A stretch of 64,000 nt of DNA from Proteus alimentorum (GTDB taxonomy: Bacteria; Pseudomonadota; Gammaproteobacteria; Enterobacterales; Enterobacteriaceae): positions 57,966 to 121,965 of the forward strand of contig NZ_NBVR01000043.1 in assembly GCF_002607735.1 (NCBI RefSeq), in the 5' to 3' direction. The position numbers were made by a program, and so were the translations under genes. Below, piece by piece: positions 1 through 8,704 of the stretch (position 1 is the stretch's first letter; each line of letters begins with the position of its first letter). A model generated the notes under the pieces. It made no database searches. It saw nothing but the letters and a program-made list of their open reading frames with translations, and was not told where the DNA came from.

Positions 1-489
1 CAAGCATTATTAGGGGATATATTAAAATTCTCAATTCAATATCAAGAGCAACTGGTAGATTATGAATTTCAACAAAGAGAGCAAATAATTGCCACAATTG
101 CTCAATTTTTTGACTCACCAGAAATACAAATAGAACTTACACACCGTTTAATTTCGGCAATACCTCCAGAGAAGAAAATTACACTAAACGTTCCTACAAC
201 GCTACGCCCTTATCTTGAGAAAGGGCTAAATAATATTAATATTGAATTGATATCTCATAACAATAAAACTATTGCTATTCATGTCGGTGATCAAGTGACT
301 TTTTTTGATCCCGCACTGTTACTCCATGATTTAAAAGCACAATTCCACCAACCTTTTTCTGAATCTTATCAAGTAACATTGACTCAAGAAATTAAAGAGG
401 CTTTGCTGAAATTTATTAATACGTTTGATATATCAGATGATATACATCCTCAAATAGAAACATCCAGCGAGGGTAATAATGAAGATTGA
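1..489 (+). CDS. Probable type III secretion stator protein (OrgB/SctL-like), 5' end outside window
   Basis: An open frame runs from the first base of the window to the stop at 489, so the gene is cut at its start; the visible part is about 162 residues. A TTG or ATG further in is not needed, since the reading frame continues upstream. The visible sequence is rich in Gln, Glu, Ile and Leu with a helical N-terminal part and a compact C-terminal part, as expected for the FliH/SctL family, which anchors the type III secretion ATPase ring. The assignment rests mostly on the overlap with the next gene, which resembles OrgC, and on knowledge that Proteus carries a type III secretion island next to its choline locus. 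No signature motif proves it. Confidence 0.4.
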   Translation, partial: QALLGDILKFSIQYQEQLVDYEFQQREQIIATIAQFFDSPEIQIELTHRLISAIPPEKKITLNVPTTLRPYLEKGLNNINIELISHNNKTIAIHVGDQVTFFDPALLLHDLKAQFHQPFSESYQVTLTQEIKEALLKFINTFDISDDIHPQIETSSEGNNED

Positions 490-910
490 TACTTTAAAAA
501 CACAAACTTTATATGAGCCACAACCTCATTCTTCTGCATCAAAAAGCATCGAAAATAAGGAATTAGACCCTTTAATGACGACACTAAATCCTATTTTTTA
601 CCAACATTTAAAAACGACCAACGTGAATACAGTCAAAGATATCCTAGCTTTATTAAACCAATTTGATGTTAAAAATGAAGGCAATCAAACTTTAAAAGAA
701 AAACGCCAAGTCACACTATTAATGTATGCTCGCCAAGAAAGCGAGTTAGAAAATAGTGATAATAAAGAGGCGATTAATCAGGCTTTGATTTCACTACTTT
801 CTTACCAAGGTTTTTATCACCAATTTACACTCGACTTATTAGGTATGACTGATAACCAAGAAGACTATGAGGGATTTTTTAAACCTGATAGTGCTTCGTT
901 TTCATTTTAA
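479..910 (+). CDS. OrgC-like type III secretion accessory protein (tentative)
   Basis: The 143-residue soluble protein overlaps the end of the preceding gene by 11 bases, so the two are translationally coupled. In SPI-1-type secretion operons the order orgA-orgB-orgC is conserved, and OrgC is a small secreted protein that helps needle assembly; size and position fit. There is no signal peptide, membrane segment or cysteine. It is the last gene of its operon: soxR follows tail to tail after 5 bases. Homology is inferred from context and size, not from a motif. Confidence 0.4.
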   Translation: MKIDTLKTQTLYEPQPHSSASKSIENKELDPLMTTLNPIFYQHLKTTNVNTVKDILALLNQFDVKNEGNQTLKEKRQVTLLMYARQESELENSDNKEAINQALISLLSYQGFYHQFTLDLLGMTDNQEDYEGFFKPDSASFSF

Positions 911-915
911 CTGGA

Positions 916-1365
916 TTATAGTATCTGAGGGCCTGCACCTTTTTCACCTAAAATATCATCAGGGTTTCGCAATGGGCAGTCACTTAACGATAAACACCCA
1001 CAACCAATACAGTGATCAAGCCCATTTCGTAAACGTTTAAGCCGTCGAATTCGCTCATCTAATCGCACTTTCCAATCCGTTGATATTTCATGCCATTGAT
1101 CCGCCGTTAATTTACTGTTTGGTGGATATTTTCCTAATATTTCCTGAATTTCTTTTAGTGGGATCCCCGTACTTTGAGCGGCTTTGATAATGGCCACATA
1201 ACGTAATACAACTGGTGGGTAACGACGTTGATTACCGGCACTTCGATAGCTTTCTATCAATCCTTTTTCTTCATAAAAATGTAACGTTGAAATCGCAACA
1301 CCGCTACGTTTTGCTACTTCGCCGACAGTAAGTGCTCTATTGAAATCTATTTTCTCTTTTTTCAT
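916..1365 (-). CDS. soxR: SoxR, redox-sensing MerR-family activator
   Basis: The 149-residue protein has an N-terminal MerR winged helix (TVGEVAKRSGVAISTLHFYEEKGL), a dimerisation helix, and near the C-terminus the four-cysteine cluster CIGCGCLSLSDC that holds the [2Fe-2S] centre of SoxR. Oxidation of this centre by redox-cycling compounds switches the bound promoter on. In E. coli the target is soxS; here no soxS is adjacent, and the divergent genes encode an RND efflux pump with a SoxR box in the shared promoter. This resembles the direct SoxR regulon of non-enteric bacteria. Identity is firm from the cysteine motif. Confidence 0.96.
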   Translation of the reverse strand: MKKEKIDFNRALTVGEVAKRSGVAISTLHFYEEKGLIESYRSAGNQRRYPPVVLRYVAIIKAAQSTGIPLKEIQEILGKYPPNSKLTADQWHEISTDWKVRLDERIRRLKRLRNGLDHCIGCGCLSLSDCPLRNPDDILGEKGAGPQIL

Positions 1366-1389
1366 TTTCTGCTCTTTTCTATTTTCCGC

Positions 1390-1420
1390 TTGACCTCAAC
1401 TTAACTTGAGGTTTTATAGT
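1390..1420 (+). promoter_or_regulatory. SoxR-controlled promoter of the efflux operon with SoxR box
   Basis: A -35 element TTGACC (1390-1395) and a -10 element TATAGT (1415-1420) are separated by 19 bases, the overlong spacer typical of MerR-family activated promoters. Within it is the near-perfect 18-base palindrome CCTCAACTTAACTTGAGG (1394-1411), which matches the known SoxR box with one changed base. The promoter points to the RND pump genes; the start of soxR lies 24 bases to the left on the other strand, so the same site probably autoregulates soxR. Confidence 0.9.
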
Positions 1421-1579
1421 CCGCTTCTCAAATTAAGTCAAGCCAGTGGGATGCGGGTTTTTGTATTCACGATTGTTAATGAATGATTTATCGCAATAAC
1501 AAATAGCCGTTATTTCAAAGCACTGTGGCAATCCAATAAATAAAAATAGAAAAACGCTCACTACGGGATAAGCAATAAT

Positions 1580-2686
1580 ATGAATAAAAAACTCACTCTT
1601 ACTGTTTGTGCCTCACTTTTTTTACTCAGTGCAGGTGCGGCAGTTTATGCAACAACATCCTCTGATGAAGATGCATCACAGCAATTTGCTTACCCACCCA
1701 CTAAAGTGGCATTAACAACCGTACAATCATCAAAATTACCTAATAATATGCAAGGTGTTGGAGAACTAGAAGCCGCACGCCAAGTCTACTTATCCGCAGA
1801 AACTAATGGCCGTATTGCCGTGATTAATTTTGAGTCAGGACAAACGGTTAAAGTGGGTCAAGTTTTAGCTAAATTAAATGATGAACCTGAACAAGCCGAA
1901 TTATTACGTTTACAAGCGCAATTAACCAACGCAGAAAAACTCTATTCCCGAACAAGACAACTTTATCGTAAAAATATGGTAGCAACAGCGCAAGTAGATA
2001 GCACGTTATCAGAGCGCGATATGATTTCGGCATCCATTCGTGAAGTGAAAGCGCGAATTGCACAAAAAGCCATTAAAGCCCCCTTTGATGGCATTGTTGG
2101 GATAAAACTTGTTCATGAAGGGCAATATCTTCATGCGGGTGAACGAGTTGCTTCTCTCGTTGATGCAAGCCATTTAAAACTCAATTTCTCCCTTGATGAA
2201 CAAGCTGCACCAAAAATTTCAACAAAGCAGCCCATCAATATCGAGGTCGATGCTTATCCAGAGATGGTATTTACAGGCGCTATTAATGCCGTCGATCCGC
2301 TTATTGGCCCATCACGTACAGTGCAAATACAAGCTGTTTTACCGAATACTGACAATAAATTAAAAGCGGGCATGTTTGCTCGTGTTCAAGTTACTTCTCC
2401 TGATAGTCCGATGGTATTAACCGTACCAGAGACGGCAGTCACTTATACTGCCTATGGAGATACCGTGTTTGTAGCGCAATCTGACAATCAAAAAAACCTT
2501 ATCGCTAAGCGTGTCTCTGTGAAAGTTGGATTGCGCTACAACGGCATGATTGAAATTAAAGAGGGTTTATCCCTCGGCGAAAGTGTCGTTTCATCAGGGC
2601 AAATTAAGTTAAGTGATGGGATCTCAATTGAACCCATTGAGCAAGATACATTAGCGTTGGCTCAATCAGCGACAACAAAACCATAA
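1580..2686 (+). CDS. RND efflux periplasmic adaptor (membrane fusion) protein
   Basis: The 368-residue protein begins with a signal-anchor segment (about residues 5-25) and has the order of an AcrA/MexH-type adaptor: barrel-sandwich half (GRIAVINFESGQTVKVGQVLAKL), coiled-coil hairpin, second half (IKAPFDGIVGIKLVHEGQYL), beta-barrel and membrane-proximal domain. It lacks the N-terminal lipoprotein cysteine of AcrA. It would link the inner-membrane pump downstream to an outer-membrane channel in the periplasm. No channel gene is present here, so a distant TolC is the likely partner. It is the first gene of the SoxR-driven operon, with 12 bases to the pump gene. Confidence 0.9.
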   Translation: MNKKLTLTVCASLFLLSAGAAVYATTSSDEDASQQFAYPPTKVALTTVQSSKLPNNMQGVGELEAARQVYLSAETNGRIAVINFESGQTVKVGQVLAKLNDEPEQAELLRLQAQLTNAEKLYSRTRQLYRKNMVATAQVDSTLSERDMISASIREVKARIAQKAIKAPFDGIVGIKLVHEGQYLHAGERVASLVDASHLKLNFSLDEQAAPKISTKQPINIEVDAYPEMVFTGAINAVDPLIGPSRTVQIQAVLPNTDNKLKAGMFARVQVTSPDSPMVLTVPETAVTYTAYGDTVFVAQSDNQKNLIAKRVSVKVGLRYNGMIEIKEGLSLGESVVSSGQIKLSDGISIEPIEQDTLALAQSATTKP

Positions 2687-2698
2687 CGGGAGCTAATA

Positions 2699-5600
2699 AT
2701 GAAATTTACCGATATTTTTGTTCGGCGCCCTGTTTTGGCATTAGTGGTTAGCACACTCATTTTTTTACTGGGTGCATTTGCATTCAGTAAACTGCCCATT
2801 CGCCAATACCCAATGTTGCAAAATTCAACCATAACGATTGCAACAAACTACCCAGGAGCATCATCTGAACTGATGCAAGGGTTTGTGACACAACCGATCA
2901 CACAAGCCGTTTCCTCTGTTGAAGGCGTGGATTATATTTCCTCTTCTTCTGTACAAGGAAAAAGCTTAGTCACTGTCAGAATGGAATTAAACCGTGATCC
3001 TACTCAAGCCTTAACGCAAGTGATGGCGAAGGTAAATCAAGTACGCTATAAGCTACCTGAGCAAGCCTATGATCCTGTTATCGAGCTTTCATCTGGCGAA
3101 TCTACGGCGGTAGCTTATGTGGGATTTTCAAGTGAGCAACTTTCTATCCCTGAACTCACTGACTACCTTTCTCGTGTTGTTGAACCGATGTTCTCATCCA
3201 TCAATGGCGTTGCCAAAGTGCAGGTTTTTGGTGGACAACAATTGGCAATGCGCCTGTGGTTGGATGCAGACAAACTGGCGGGTCGCAACTTAATAGCGAG
3301 TGATGTCGCTGAGGCAGTACGCCGTAATAACTATCAAGCAGCACCCGGAAAAGTCGAAGGTGAGTTTGTGATTGCCAACGTTTATGTCAATACGGATCTC
3401 ACTAATGTCGAAGAATTTAAAGACATGGTTATCAGTAATGATGGCAATAATCTTGTCCGCTTACGTGATATTGGTACTGTTGAGCTAGGGGCTGCCGCCA
3501 CTGAAACCAGCGGTATTATGAATGGTAAAAAAGCCGTCTTTTTAGGGCTATTCCCTACACCAACAGGTAATCCGTTAGTGATTGTTGATGGTATTCGCGA
3601 ACATCTTGTTGATATTCAAAAAACCTTACCGCCTAGTGTCGATGTTGAGCTTGCTTTTGAAACTTCACGCTTTATCAAAGCTTCTATTAACCAAGTAGTA
3701 CAAACATTAATTGAAGCGATTTTAATTGTTATTGCTGTTATTTATCTCTGTCTGGGATCGTTTCGCTCTGTTCTTATTCCTGTACTTGCCATTCCATTAT
3801 CGATGTTAGGTGCCGCAGGTTTAATGCTTGCCTTTGGTTTTAGTATTAATTTGCTCACGTTACTAGCAATGGTGTTAGCCATTGGGTTAGTTGTGGATGA
3901 TGCGATAGTGGTTGTTGAAAACGTGCATCGCCATATTGAAGAAGGATTATCCCCTGTTCAAGCGGCTTTAGTGGGGGCACGAGAAGTGGCAGGCCCAGTT
4001 ATTGCAATGACCATCACGTTAGCAGCAGTTTATGCACCGATTGGTTTAATGGCTGGATTAACAGGTGCATTATTTAAAGAATTTGCCATAACATTGGCAG
4101 GCAGTGTGATTGTATCCGGTATTGTGGCATTAACCTTATCACCGGTGATGAGTTCATTAATGTTAAAACCCAAAGAAAATGAAGGCAGAATGGCTAAAAT
4201 GGCCGAGTATGTCTTTGATAAGTTGGCTCATTACTATAGTTGCGTCCTCCATTTTTCGTTAGCTCATCGCTGGTTAACCCTCGTTTTCGCTTTAGCTGTG
4301 TTTGTCAGTTTGCCGTTTTTATATAGCCAGACAAAGCAAGAGTTGGCACCATCCGAAGATCAGGCAAGTGTCTTAACTGCCGTAAAAGCACCACAACATG
4401 CAAATCTTGCCTATGCTGAACGCTTTAATCAGAAGCTTGATGAAATTTATATGAGTCTGCCTGAAACAGATAGTACATGGATCATCAATGGCACTGATGG
4501 CCCTTCTGCCAGCTTTGGGGGCATTAACTTTGATGGTTGGGATTTACGTGATCGCAATGCAGATCAAATCCAAGCTGATTTGCAAAACCGCGTCAATAAT
4601 GTTGAAGGAACCAGCATTTTTGCGTTCCAATTAGCCTCGTTACCCGGCTCTGTGGGGGGATTACCTGTACAAATGGTATTACGTAGCCCGTTAGGTTATC
4701 CCGTTTTATTTGAAACAATGGAGCAAATCAAACAACAAGCACGAGAAAGCGGTCTGTTTGTCGTGGTGGATAGCGATTTAGATTACAACAACCCTGTCGT
4801 TCAAGTCGCCATAGACAGAGCGAAAGCCAATAGTTTAGGTATTCGTATGCAAGATATTGGTGAATCACTCTCACTATTAGTGGGTGAACACTATATCAAT
4901 CGTTTTGGTATAGATGGTCGCTCTTATGATGTGATCCCACAGAGTGTACGTCATCAACGTTTAACACCAGCAGCACTTGCAGGGCACTATGTTCGCACTC
5001 AAGATAACGTATTGATTCCATTATCAACGGTTGTCAATATTACAACGCAAGTTGAACCCAATAAACTCACGCAGTTTAATCAACAAAATGCCGCAATATT
5101 TCAAGCTATTCCTGCCCCCGGTGTCACCATGGGGCAAGCAGTCGCATTTCTTGAAACTGTGGCAGACTCATTACCCGCAGGCTTTAGCCATGACTGGCAA
5201 TCCGATTCTCGCCAATTTACTCAAGAAGGAAATACATTAGTCTTTGCCTTTATCGCAGCACTGCTCATTATTTATTTAGTGTTAGCGGCACAGTATGAAA
5301 GCTTGGTCGATCCTTTGATTATCTTAATTACGGTTCCATTATCAATTTGTGGTGCATTAGTGCCATTAGCCTTAGGTATGGTAACGCTCAATATCTACAC
5401 GCAAATTGGTTTAGTTACCCTAATAGGACTTATCAGTAAGCACGGAATTTTAATGGTGGAATTCGCTAATGAATTGCAAGTTCATAAAAACCTAAGCCGT
5501 CGTGATGCCATTATTGAAGCAGCAAAAATACGCTTACGTCCTGTATTAATGACCACTGCGGCAATGGTTATTGGGCTTATTCCACTGTTATTTGCCAGTG

Positions 5601-5776
5601 GTGCTGGCGCGAATAGCCGTTATGGGTTAGGGCTGATTATCGTATCAGGTATGTTAGTTGGCACACTGTTTACCCTGTTTGTCTTGCCAACCATGTATAG
5701 TTTTTTAGCGCGAAACCATCAAGTCAGCGCTCAAACTGAGCGCCAAAAACAGTTACAGCAAGTCCAAGAGTTGTAG
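2699..5776 (+). CDS. RND multidrug efflux pump, MexI/AcrB type
   Basis: The 1025-residue inner-membrane proton/drug antiporter has the twelve-helix RND architecture with two large periplasmic loops. It opens with the family start FTDIFVRRPVLALVVS, and transmembrane helix 4 carries the proton-relay aspartate pair in GLVVDDAIVVVENV. The length is typical for HAE1 pumps. SoxR control and the adaptor upstream suggest export of redox-active or planar aromatic compounds, comparable to the SoxR-regulated MexGHI system of Pseudomonas; the actual substrate is inferred. A strong hairpin terminator follows. Confidence 0.93.
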   Translation: MKFTDIFVRRPVLALVVSTLIFLLGAFAFSKLPIRQYPMLQNSTITIATNYPGASSELMQGFVTQPITQAVSSVEGVDYISSSSVQGKSLVTVRMELNRDPTQALTQVMAKVNQVRYKLPEQAYDPVIELSSGESTAVAYVGFSSEQLSIPELTDYLSRVVEPMFSSINGVAKVQVFGGQQLAMRLWLDADKLAGRNLIASDVAEAVRRNNYQAAPGKVEGEFVIANVYVNTDLTNVEEFKDMVISNDGNNLVRLRDIGTVELGAAATETSGIMNGKKAVFLGLFPTPTGNPLVIVDGIREHLVDIQKTLPPSVDVELAFETSRFIKASINQVVQTLIEAILIVIAVIYLCLGSFRSVLIPVLAIPLSMLGAAGLMLAFGFSINLLTLLAMVLAIGLVVDDAIVVVENVHRHIEEGLSPVQAALVGAREVAGPVIAMTITLAAVYAPIGLMAGLTGALFKEFAITLAGSVIVSGIVALTLSPVMSSLMLKPKENEGRMAKMAEYVFDKLAHYYSCVLHFSLAHRWLTLVFALAVFVSLPFLYSQTKQELAPSEDQASVLTAVKAPQHANLAYAERFNQKLDEIYMSLPETDSTWIINGTDGPSASFGGINFDGWDLRDRNADQIQADLQNRVNNVEGTSIFAFQLASLPGSVGGLPVQMVLRSPLGYPVLFETMEQIKQQARESGLFVVVDSDLDYNNPVVQVAIDRAKANSLGIRMQDIGESLSLLVGEHYINRFGIDGRSYDVIPQSVRHQRLTPAALAGHYVRTQDNVLIPLSTVVNITTQVEPNKLTQFNQQNAAIFQAIPAPGVTMGQAVAFLETVADSLPAGFSHDWQSDSRQFTQEGNTLVFAFIAALLIIYLVLAAQYESLVDPLIILITVPLSICGALVPLALGMVTLNIYTQIGLVTLIGLISKHGILMVEFANELQVHKNLSRRDAIIEAAKIRLRPVLMTTAAMVIGLIPLLFASGAGANSRYGLGLIIVSGMLVGTLFTLFVLPTMYSFLARNHQVSAQTERQKQLQQVQEL

Positions 5777-5818
5777 GCCTACAAAATAAAAAGCAATTAA
5801 AAGCAGTAATGTCGTCGA

Positions 5819-5850
5819 AACATCCCCATTGTATTCACAATGGGGATGTT
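5819..5850 (+). terminator. Terminator of the RND efflux operon
   Basis: A perfect 14-bp stem (5819-5832 with 5837-5850) closes a 4-base loop 42 bases after the pump stop codon. The T-rich tail is short (ATATTTAAT), so termination efficiency is uncertain. Confidence 0.7.
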
Positions 5851-5916
5851 ATATTTAATATTATCAAGATAGACTCTACTTAATTATTGATTTAATTAAA
5901 GTTAAGGAACAACATT

Positions 5917-6363
5917 ATGTACAATTGCTATCTCTATATCCGTATTTGGGAAAATAAAATGATTATTCGAGATATAGAAACACACAAAGAAGTTGTCGAG
6001 TTAGCAGAAACCCCTTTTACAACACGCCGTTTATTAATAGGAAATATGATATCTGCAGGAAAAACATTAAATACAGGTGTAAAACGCCTTTTGGCTCCTA
6101 TTCCTTTATGGTGGCACATTCTCCCACCTAACTATATTGTTATGGTGCATCCCAAAAGTATGTTAGAAGATGGACTATCTTCTGTAGAATCAAGAGCTTT
6201 TCGGGATCTCACTCAATTCATTACACCTAAACGTAAGAAAGTAATGGCTTATGTCTGTTCGCATCCGGATGATTTAACTGATGATTTTATATTAGAACTT
6301 ATGCAAACTGATTCTAAGTTTTTTAGTTCAAATAAGAAAAACAACAATAAAATAATTAACTAA
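5917..6363 (+). CDS. Protein of unknown function
   Basis: I do not recognise this 148-residue protein. AAGGA precedes the first ATG at 5917 by a normal distance; a second in-frame ATG at 5959 (MIIRDIETHKE) has a weaker GGGAA. The middle contains a hydrophobic, tryptophan-rich stretch (LAPIPLWWHILPP) and the tail is Lys/Asn-rich. There is no signal peptide or clear transmembrane helix. It stands alone between two terminators, neither part of the efflux operon nor of the choline operon on the other strand. Function cannot be inferred. Confidence 0.6.
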   Translation: MYNCYLYIRIWENKMIIRDIETHKEVVELAETPFTTRRLLIGNMISAGKTLNTGVKRLLAPIPLWWHILPPNYIVMVHPKSMLEDGLSSVESRAFRDLTQFITPKRKKVMAYVCSHPDDLTDDFILELMQTDSKFFSSNKKNNNKIIN

Positions 6364-6404
6364 AATTATAGTATTAAAATACGATATAATAGTTTTTATA
6401 TTTC

Positions 6405-6452
6405 AAAAAATAGAAACACGGATCCTATTTCATATAGCACCCCGTGTTTCTA
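6405..6452 (-). terminator. Terminator at the end of the choline-utilisation operon
   Basis: An 11-bp stem (6411-6421 with 6442-6452) is followed on the minus strand by a run of six T (complement of 6405-6410). It lies 23 bases after the last SMR gene and so ends the long cut operon. Confidence 0.8.
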
Positions 6453-6474
6453 TTAAGACTAATTAATAGTGTAG

Positions 6475-6801
6475 TTACATCGTAGAGAATGTATTCATAA
6501 TTATCCCGCCAGAGATAATTAATGCCATTGAAAATATAGCGGGTAAGTCTGGTTTTTGTTTATATAAAATCATAGCAACTAATGTTACACCCACAATACC
6601 AAATCCACACCACAGTGAATACGCTACACCAACAGGGATATATCCCATTGCACGTGTTAAGGCAAAATAACAAATACAGTAAGCAGCAATCACTAAAACC
6701 GAAGGCGCTAATTTACTAAAGCCATTGGTCTTTTTGATCATAGACGTGCCTGTGATTTCAGAACCGATAGACAGTGCCAGCCATAAGAATCCGGTAAACA
6801 T
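6475..6801 (-). CDS. Small multidrug resistance (SMR) transporter subunit
   Basis: The 108-residue protein has four transmembrane helices and the essential membrane glutamate of the SMR family in helix 1 (IGSEITGTSM, E15). The loop motif (YIPVGVAYSLWCGFGI) is typical of EmrE-type proteins. It forms the last pair of the choline operon with the gene at 6886. Paired SMR genes usually encode a heterodimer. Within a choline TMA-lyase operon a quaternary or tertiary amine is the obvious cargo, perhaps trimethylamine export, but this is inference. Confidence 0.88.
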   Translation of the reverse strand: MFTGFLWLALSIGSEITGTSMIKKTNGFSKLAPSVLVIAAYCICYFALTRAMGYIPVGVAYSLWCGFGIVGVTLVAMILYKQKPDLPAIFSMALIISGGIIMNTFSTM

Positions 6802-6885
6802 AATTTTTATCCTTATTTATTTTAATAAAATATTTATTTATCAAAGAATATTTTTATTAAAAAATAGATTTATTAAGAAATAGAT

Positions 6886-7302
6886 TTATTTATTAACTGG
6901 CGATGCTGCCTGTTTAATATTAGAAGCTTCCGTTGTCTCTTCTTCCTCTTCTTCTGATCCCATTTTGGAGAAGAGATTCATAATCACAATACCACTGGCA
7001 ATAACGGCCATACCTATCATTGCTGCAGTGTCGGGGTGTTGACCATAAAACAACATACCTAAAGAAGAAACCACTAATATACCGGTACCAGACCATGTTG
7101 CGTAAGCTAAACCCACTGGAATATTTTTTACTGCGCGTGATAATGAGTAGTAACAAATAACATAAAGAACAACAATTAAGCCTAATAATAATGTTTTAGT
7201 TGTACCTTCACTATTATCAAACATTTTTAAGGTAGAGGTTGCTGAGGTTTCTGAGATAATAACCGCCAGCATCCAAAGCCATGATTTAGCTTTTGGTGAC
7301 AT
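6886..7302 (-). CDS. SMR transporter subunit with acidic C-terminal tail
   Basis: The 138-residue protein is an SMR transporter with four helices and the membrane glutamate (IISETSATSTLK, E18). It differs from its partner by about 25 extra cytoplasmic residues including a run of five glutamates (GSEEEEEETTE). Such length asymmetry is common in heterodimeric SMR pairs. It follows the small unknown protein gene of the cut operon, and 84 bases separate it from the second SMR gene. Confidence 0.86.
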   Translation of the reverse strand: MSPKAKSWLWMLAVIISETSATSTLKMFDNSEGTTKTLLLGLIVVLYVICYYSLSRAVKNIPVGLAYATWSGTGILVVSSLGMLFYGQHPDTAAMIGMAVIASGIVIMNLFSKMGSEEEEEETTEASNIKQAASPVNK

Positions 7303-7337
7303 AATAAGACTCCTGAGTTATCAGATATGATTTAAAA

Positions 7338-8042
7338 TTAATTTTTCAAACTTTTTAAATATTCAATAGCAGAATCTGTCAATTTATCTTGCGATAAATG
7401 ATATTCTCCAGGCTTATTCATTACTTCATTTAAAGTAATATAGCGATTATTATTCTCTTGTTTAATTTCAGGTTTATATTCAGGTTTAACTTGATGGCTA
7501 ACGTCATAATTTATTAAATTAGCTTCAACATCATTTATAGGGTGAAACATAATACCCATTGATTTTAATCGGCTAATATTTTCCTGAATAAGCAGGTTAT
7601 ACTCTTTATTTTTATTTAAACCTAAAATCTCATTTAATTCACTTTCTGGTTGGCAAAAATAAGGTAATGCAATAACAGGAATATTTTGAGCCAGTGCAGA
7701 ATGAATTAACTTCCCTTCTTCACTGATAAATAGCCCGTTAATAATTTCACCCACCAGCTTTTTATCAAAATAAGGAACAAACAGTGCGTGGTAAGTCGAT
7801 AACTGCTGGCAATCGAACTCACTCGCGTTATGCATTTCTCCTAGATGACGCCATTTCGACAAATCATGACTGACTTGTGCCTGTGTTGTGACAAAAAGAG
7901 AAAATCGAATATGAGAAAACGTGTTGATACGTTGACAGATTTCATCTTGGTATCCCGGTGCAGGTGTAAGCGCTAACAGCACCGACTTTTTCATTCTTTT
8001 TTCTATTTCAGCCACTATCCTTTCAATTAACTGATTGTCCAT
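7338..8042 (-). CDS. Microcompartment-locus protein of unknown function (flavoprotein-like, tentative)
   Basis: The 234-residue protein begins with a short amphipathic helix (MDNQLIERIVAEIEKRMKK) of the kind that targets cargo into microcompartments. It continues with an alpha/beta fold (SVLLALTPAPGYQDEI, then HALFVPYF and IPVIALPYF), which reminds one of the Dfp/flavoprotein-like proteins seen in several glycyl-radical microcompartment loci. No cofactor motif is clear. It sits between pduL and the SMR genes in the same operon, 17 bases after pduL. Function is not known; a helper role inside the compartment is inferred. Confidence 0.55.
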   Translation of the reverse strand: MDNQLIERIVAEIEKRMKKSVLLALTPAPGYQDEICQRINTFSHIRFSLFVTTQAQVSHDLSKWRHLGEMHNASEFDCQQLSTYHALFVPYFDKKLVGEIINGLFISEEGKLIHSALAQNIPVIALPYFCQPESELNEILGLNKNKEYNLLIQENISRLKSMGIMFHPINDVEANLINYDVSHQVKPEYKPEIKQENNNRYITLNEVMNKPGEYHLSQDKLTDSAIEYLKSLKN

Positions 8043-8059
8043 TACGCCACCTCATTGCC

Positions 8060-8704
8060 TTAGCTGACAATAAATACGCTATCGTTGTTACGAAGTCCTG
8101 CTGCATTGGCCTCATCAGTATCTATATGAAATTCCAAAGCAAATTTCTCACTAACGCGAACAACGACCTCATCAAAAATCAGGCTACGCTCACCTTCTGT
8201 TTTAATATGGACTTTTTGCCCATTGATAACGTTTAACATTCTGGCGTCAATTTCACTCATATGAATATGACGTTGAGCGCAAATCACTTGCTCTTTTAAT
8301 TCAACATGACCCGCAGGCCCCATTAAAACAGCATTGCCAGAACCGACTAAATCACCCGATTCACGTACTGGTGCTTTGACACCTAAAGCAAAACAGTCCG
8401 CTTTTGAAATTTCTAATTGGCTTTGTGGACGAACTGGCCCTAAAACACGCACTTTACTGATCGAGCCTTTAGGCCCTACAACAATCACACACTCTTTTGC
8501 TGCAAACTGACCTGGTTGTTTAAGATCTTTAAACGGGGTGAGTTGATAACCTTTGCCAAATAATGCTTCAACATCTTGTTGTGAAAGATGCACATGACGA
8601 TTAGAAATACCAACAGGGATAGCCATTTCTTGCGTCTCTCCCAACATCACGCCATGTGCGGGTAAGCGAGAGAGAATTTTTCCCATGAGTTGTTGATTAA
8701 TCAT
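8060..8704 (-). CDS. pduL: Phosphate acyltransferase, PduL family (CutP-type)
   Basis: The 214-residue protein has the two PduL domains with the zinc-binding histidine motifs NRHVHLS (about residue 35) and QRHIHMS (about residue 145). It converts acetyl-CoA and phosphate to acetyl-phosphate and CoA inside the compartment, which recycles CoA for the aldehyde dehydrogenase and yields ATP through acetate kinase. The N-terminal 20 residues precede the conserved core and could serve as a targeting helix. Its ATG overlaps the stop of the preceding shell gene by one base (TAATG), so translation is coupled. Confidence 0.92.
   Translation of the reverse strand: MINQQLMGKILSRLPAHGVMLGETQEMAIPVGISNRHVHLSQQDVEALFGKGYQLTPFKDLKQPGQFAAKECVIVVGPKGSISKVRVLGPVRPQSQLEISKADCFALGVKAPVRESGDLVGSGNAVLMGPAGHVELKEQVICAQRHIHMSEIDARMLNVINGQKVHIKTEGERSLIFDEVVVRVSEKFALEFHIDTDEANAAGLRNNDSVFIVS

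Noticed and set aside
1869-2063. Open frame on the minus strand inside the adaptor gene
   Set aside because: It is antisense to a clear RND adaptor gene, and has no ribosome site or family resemblance.
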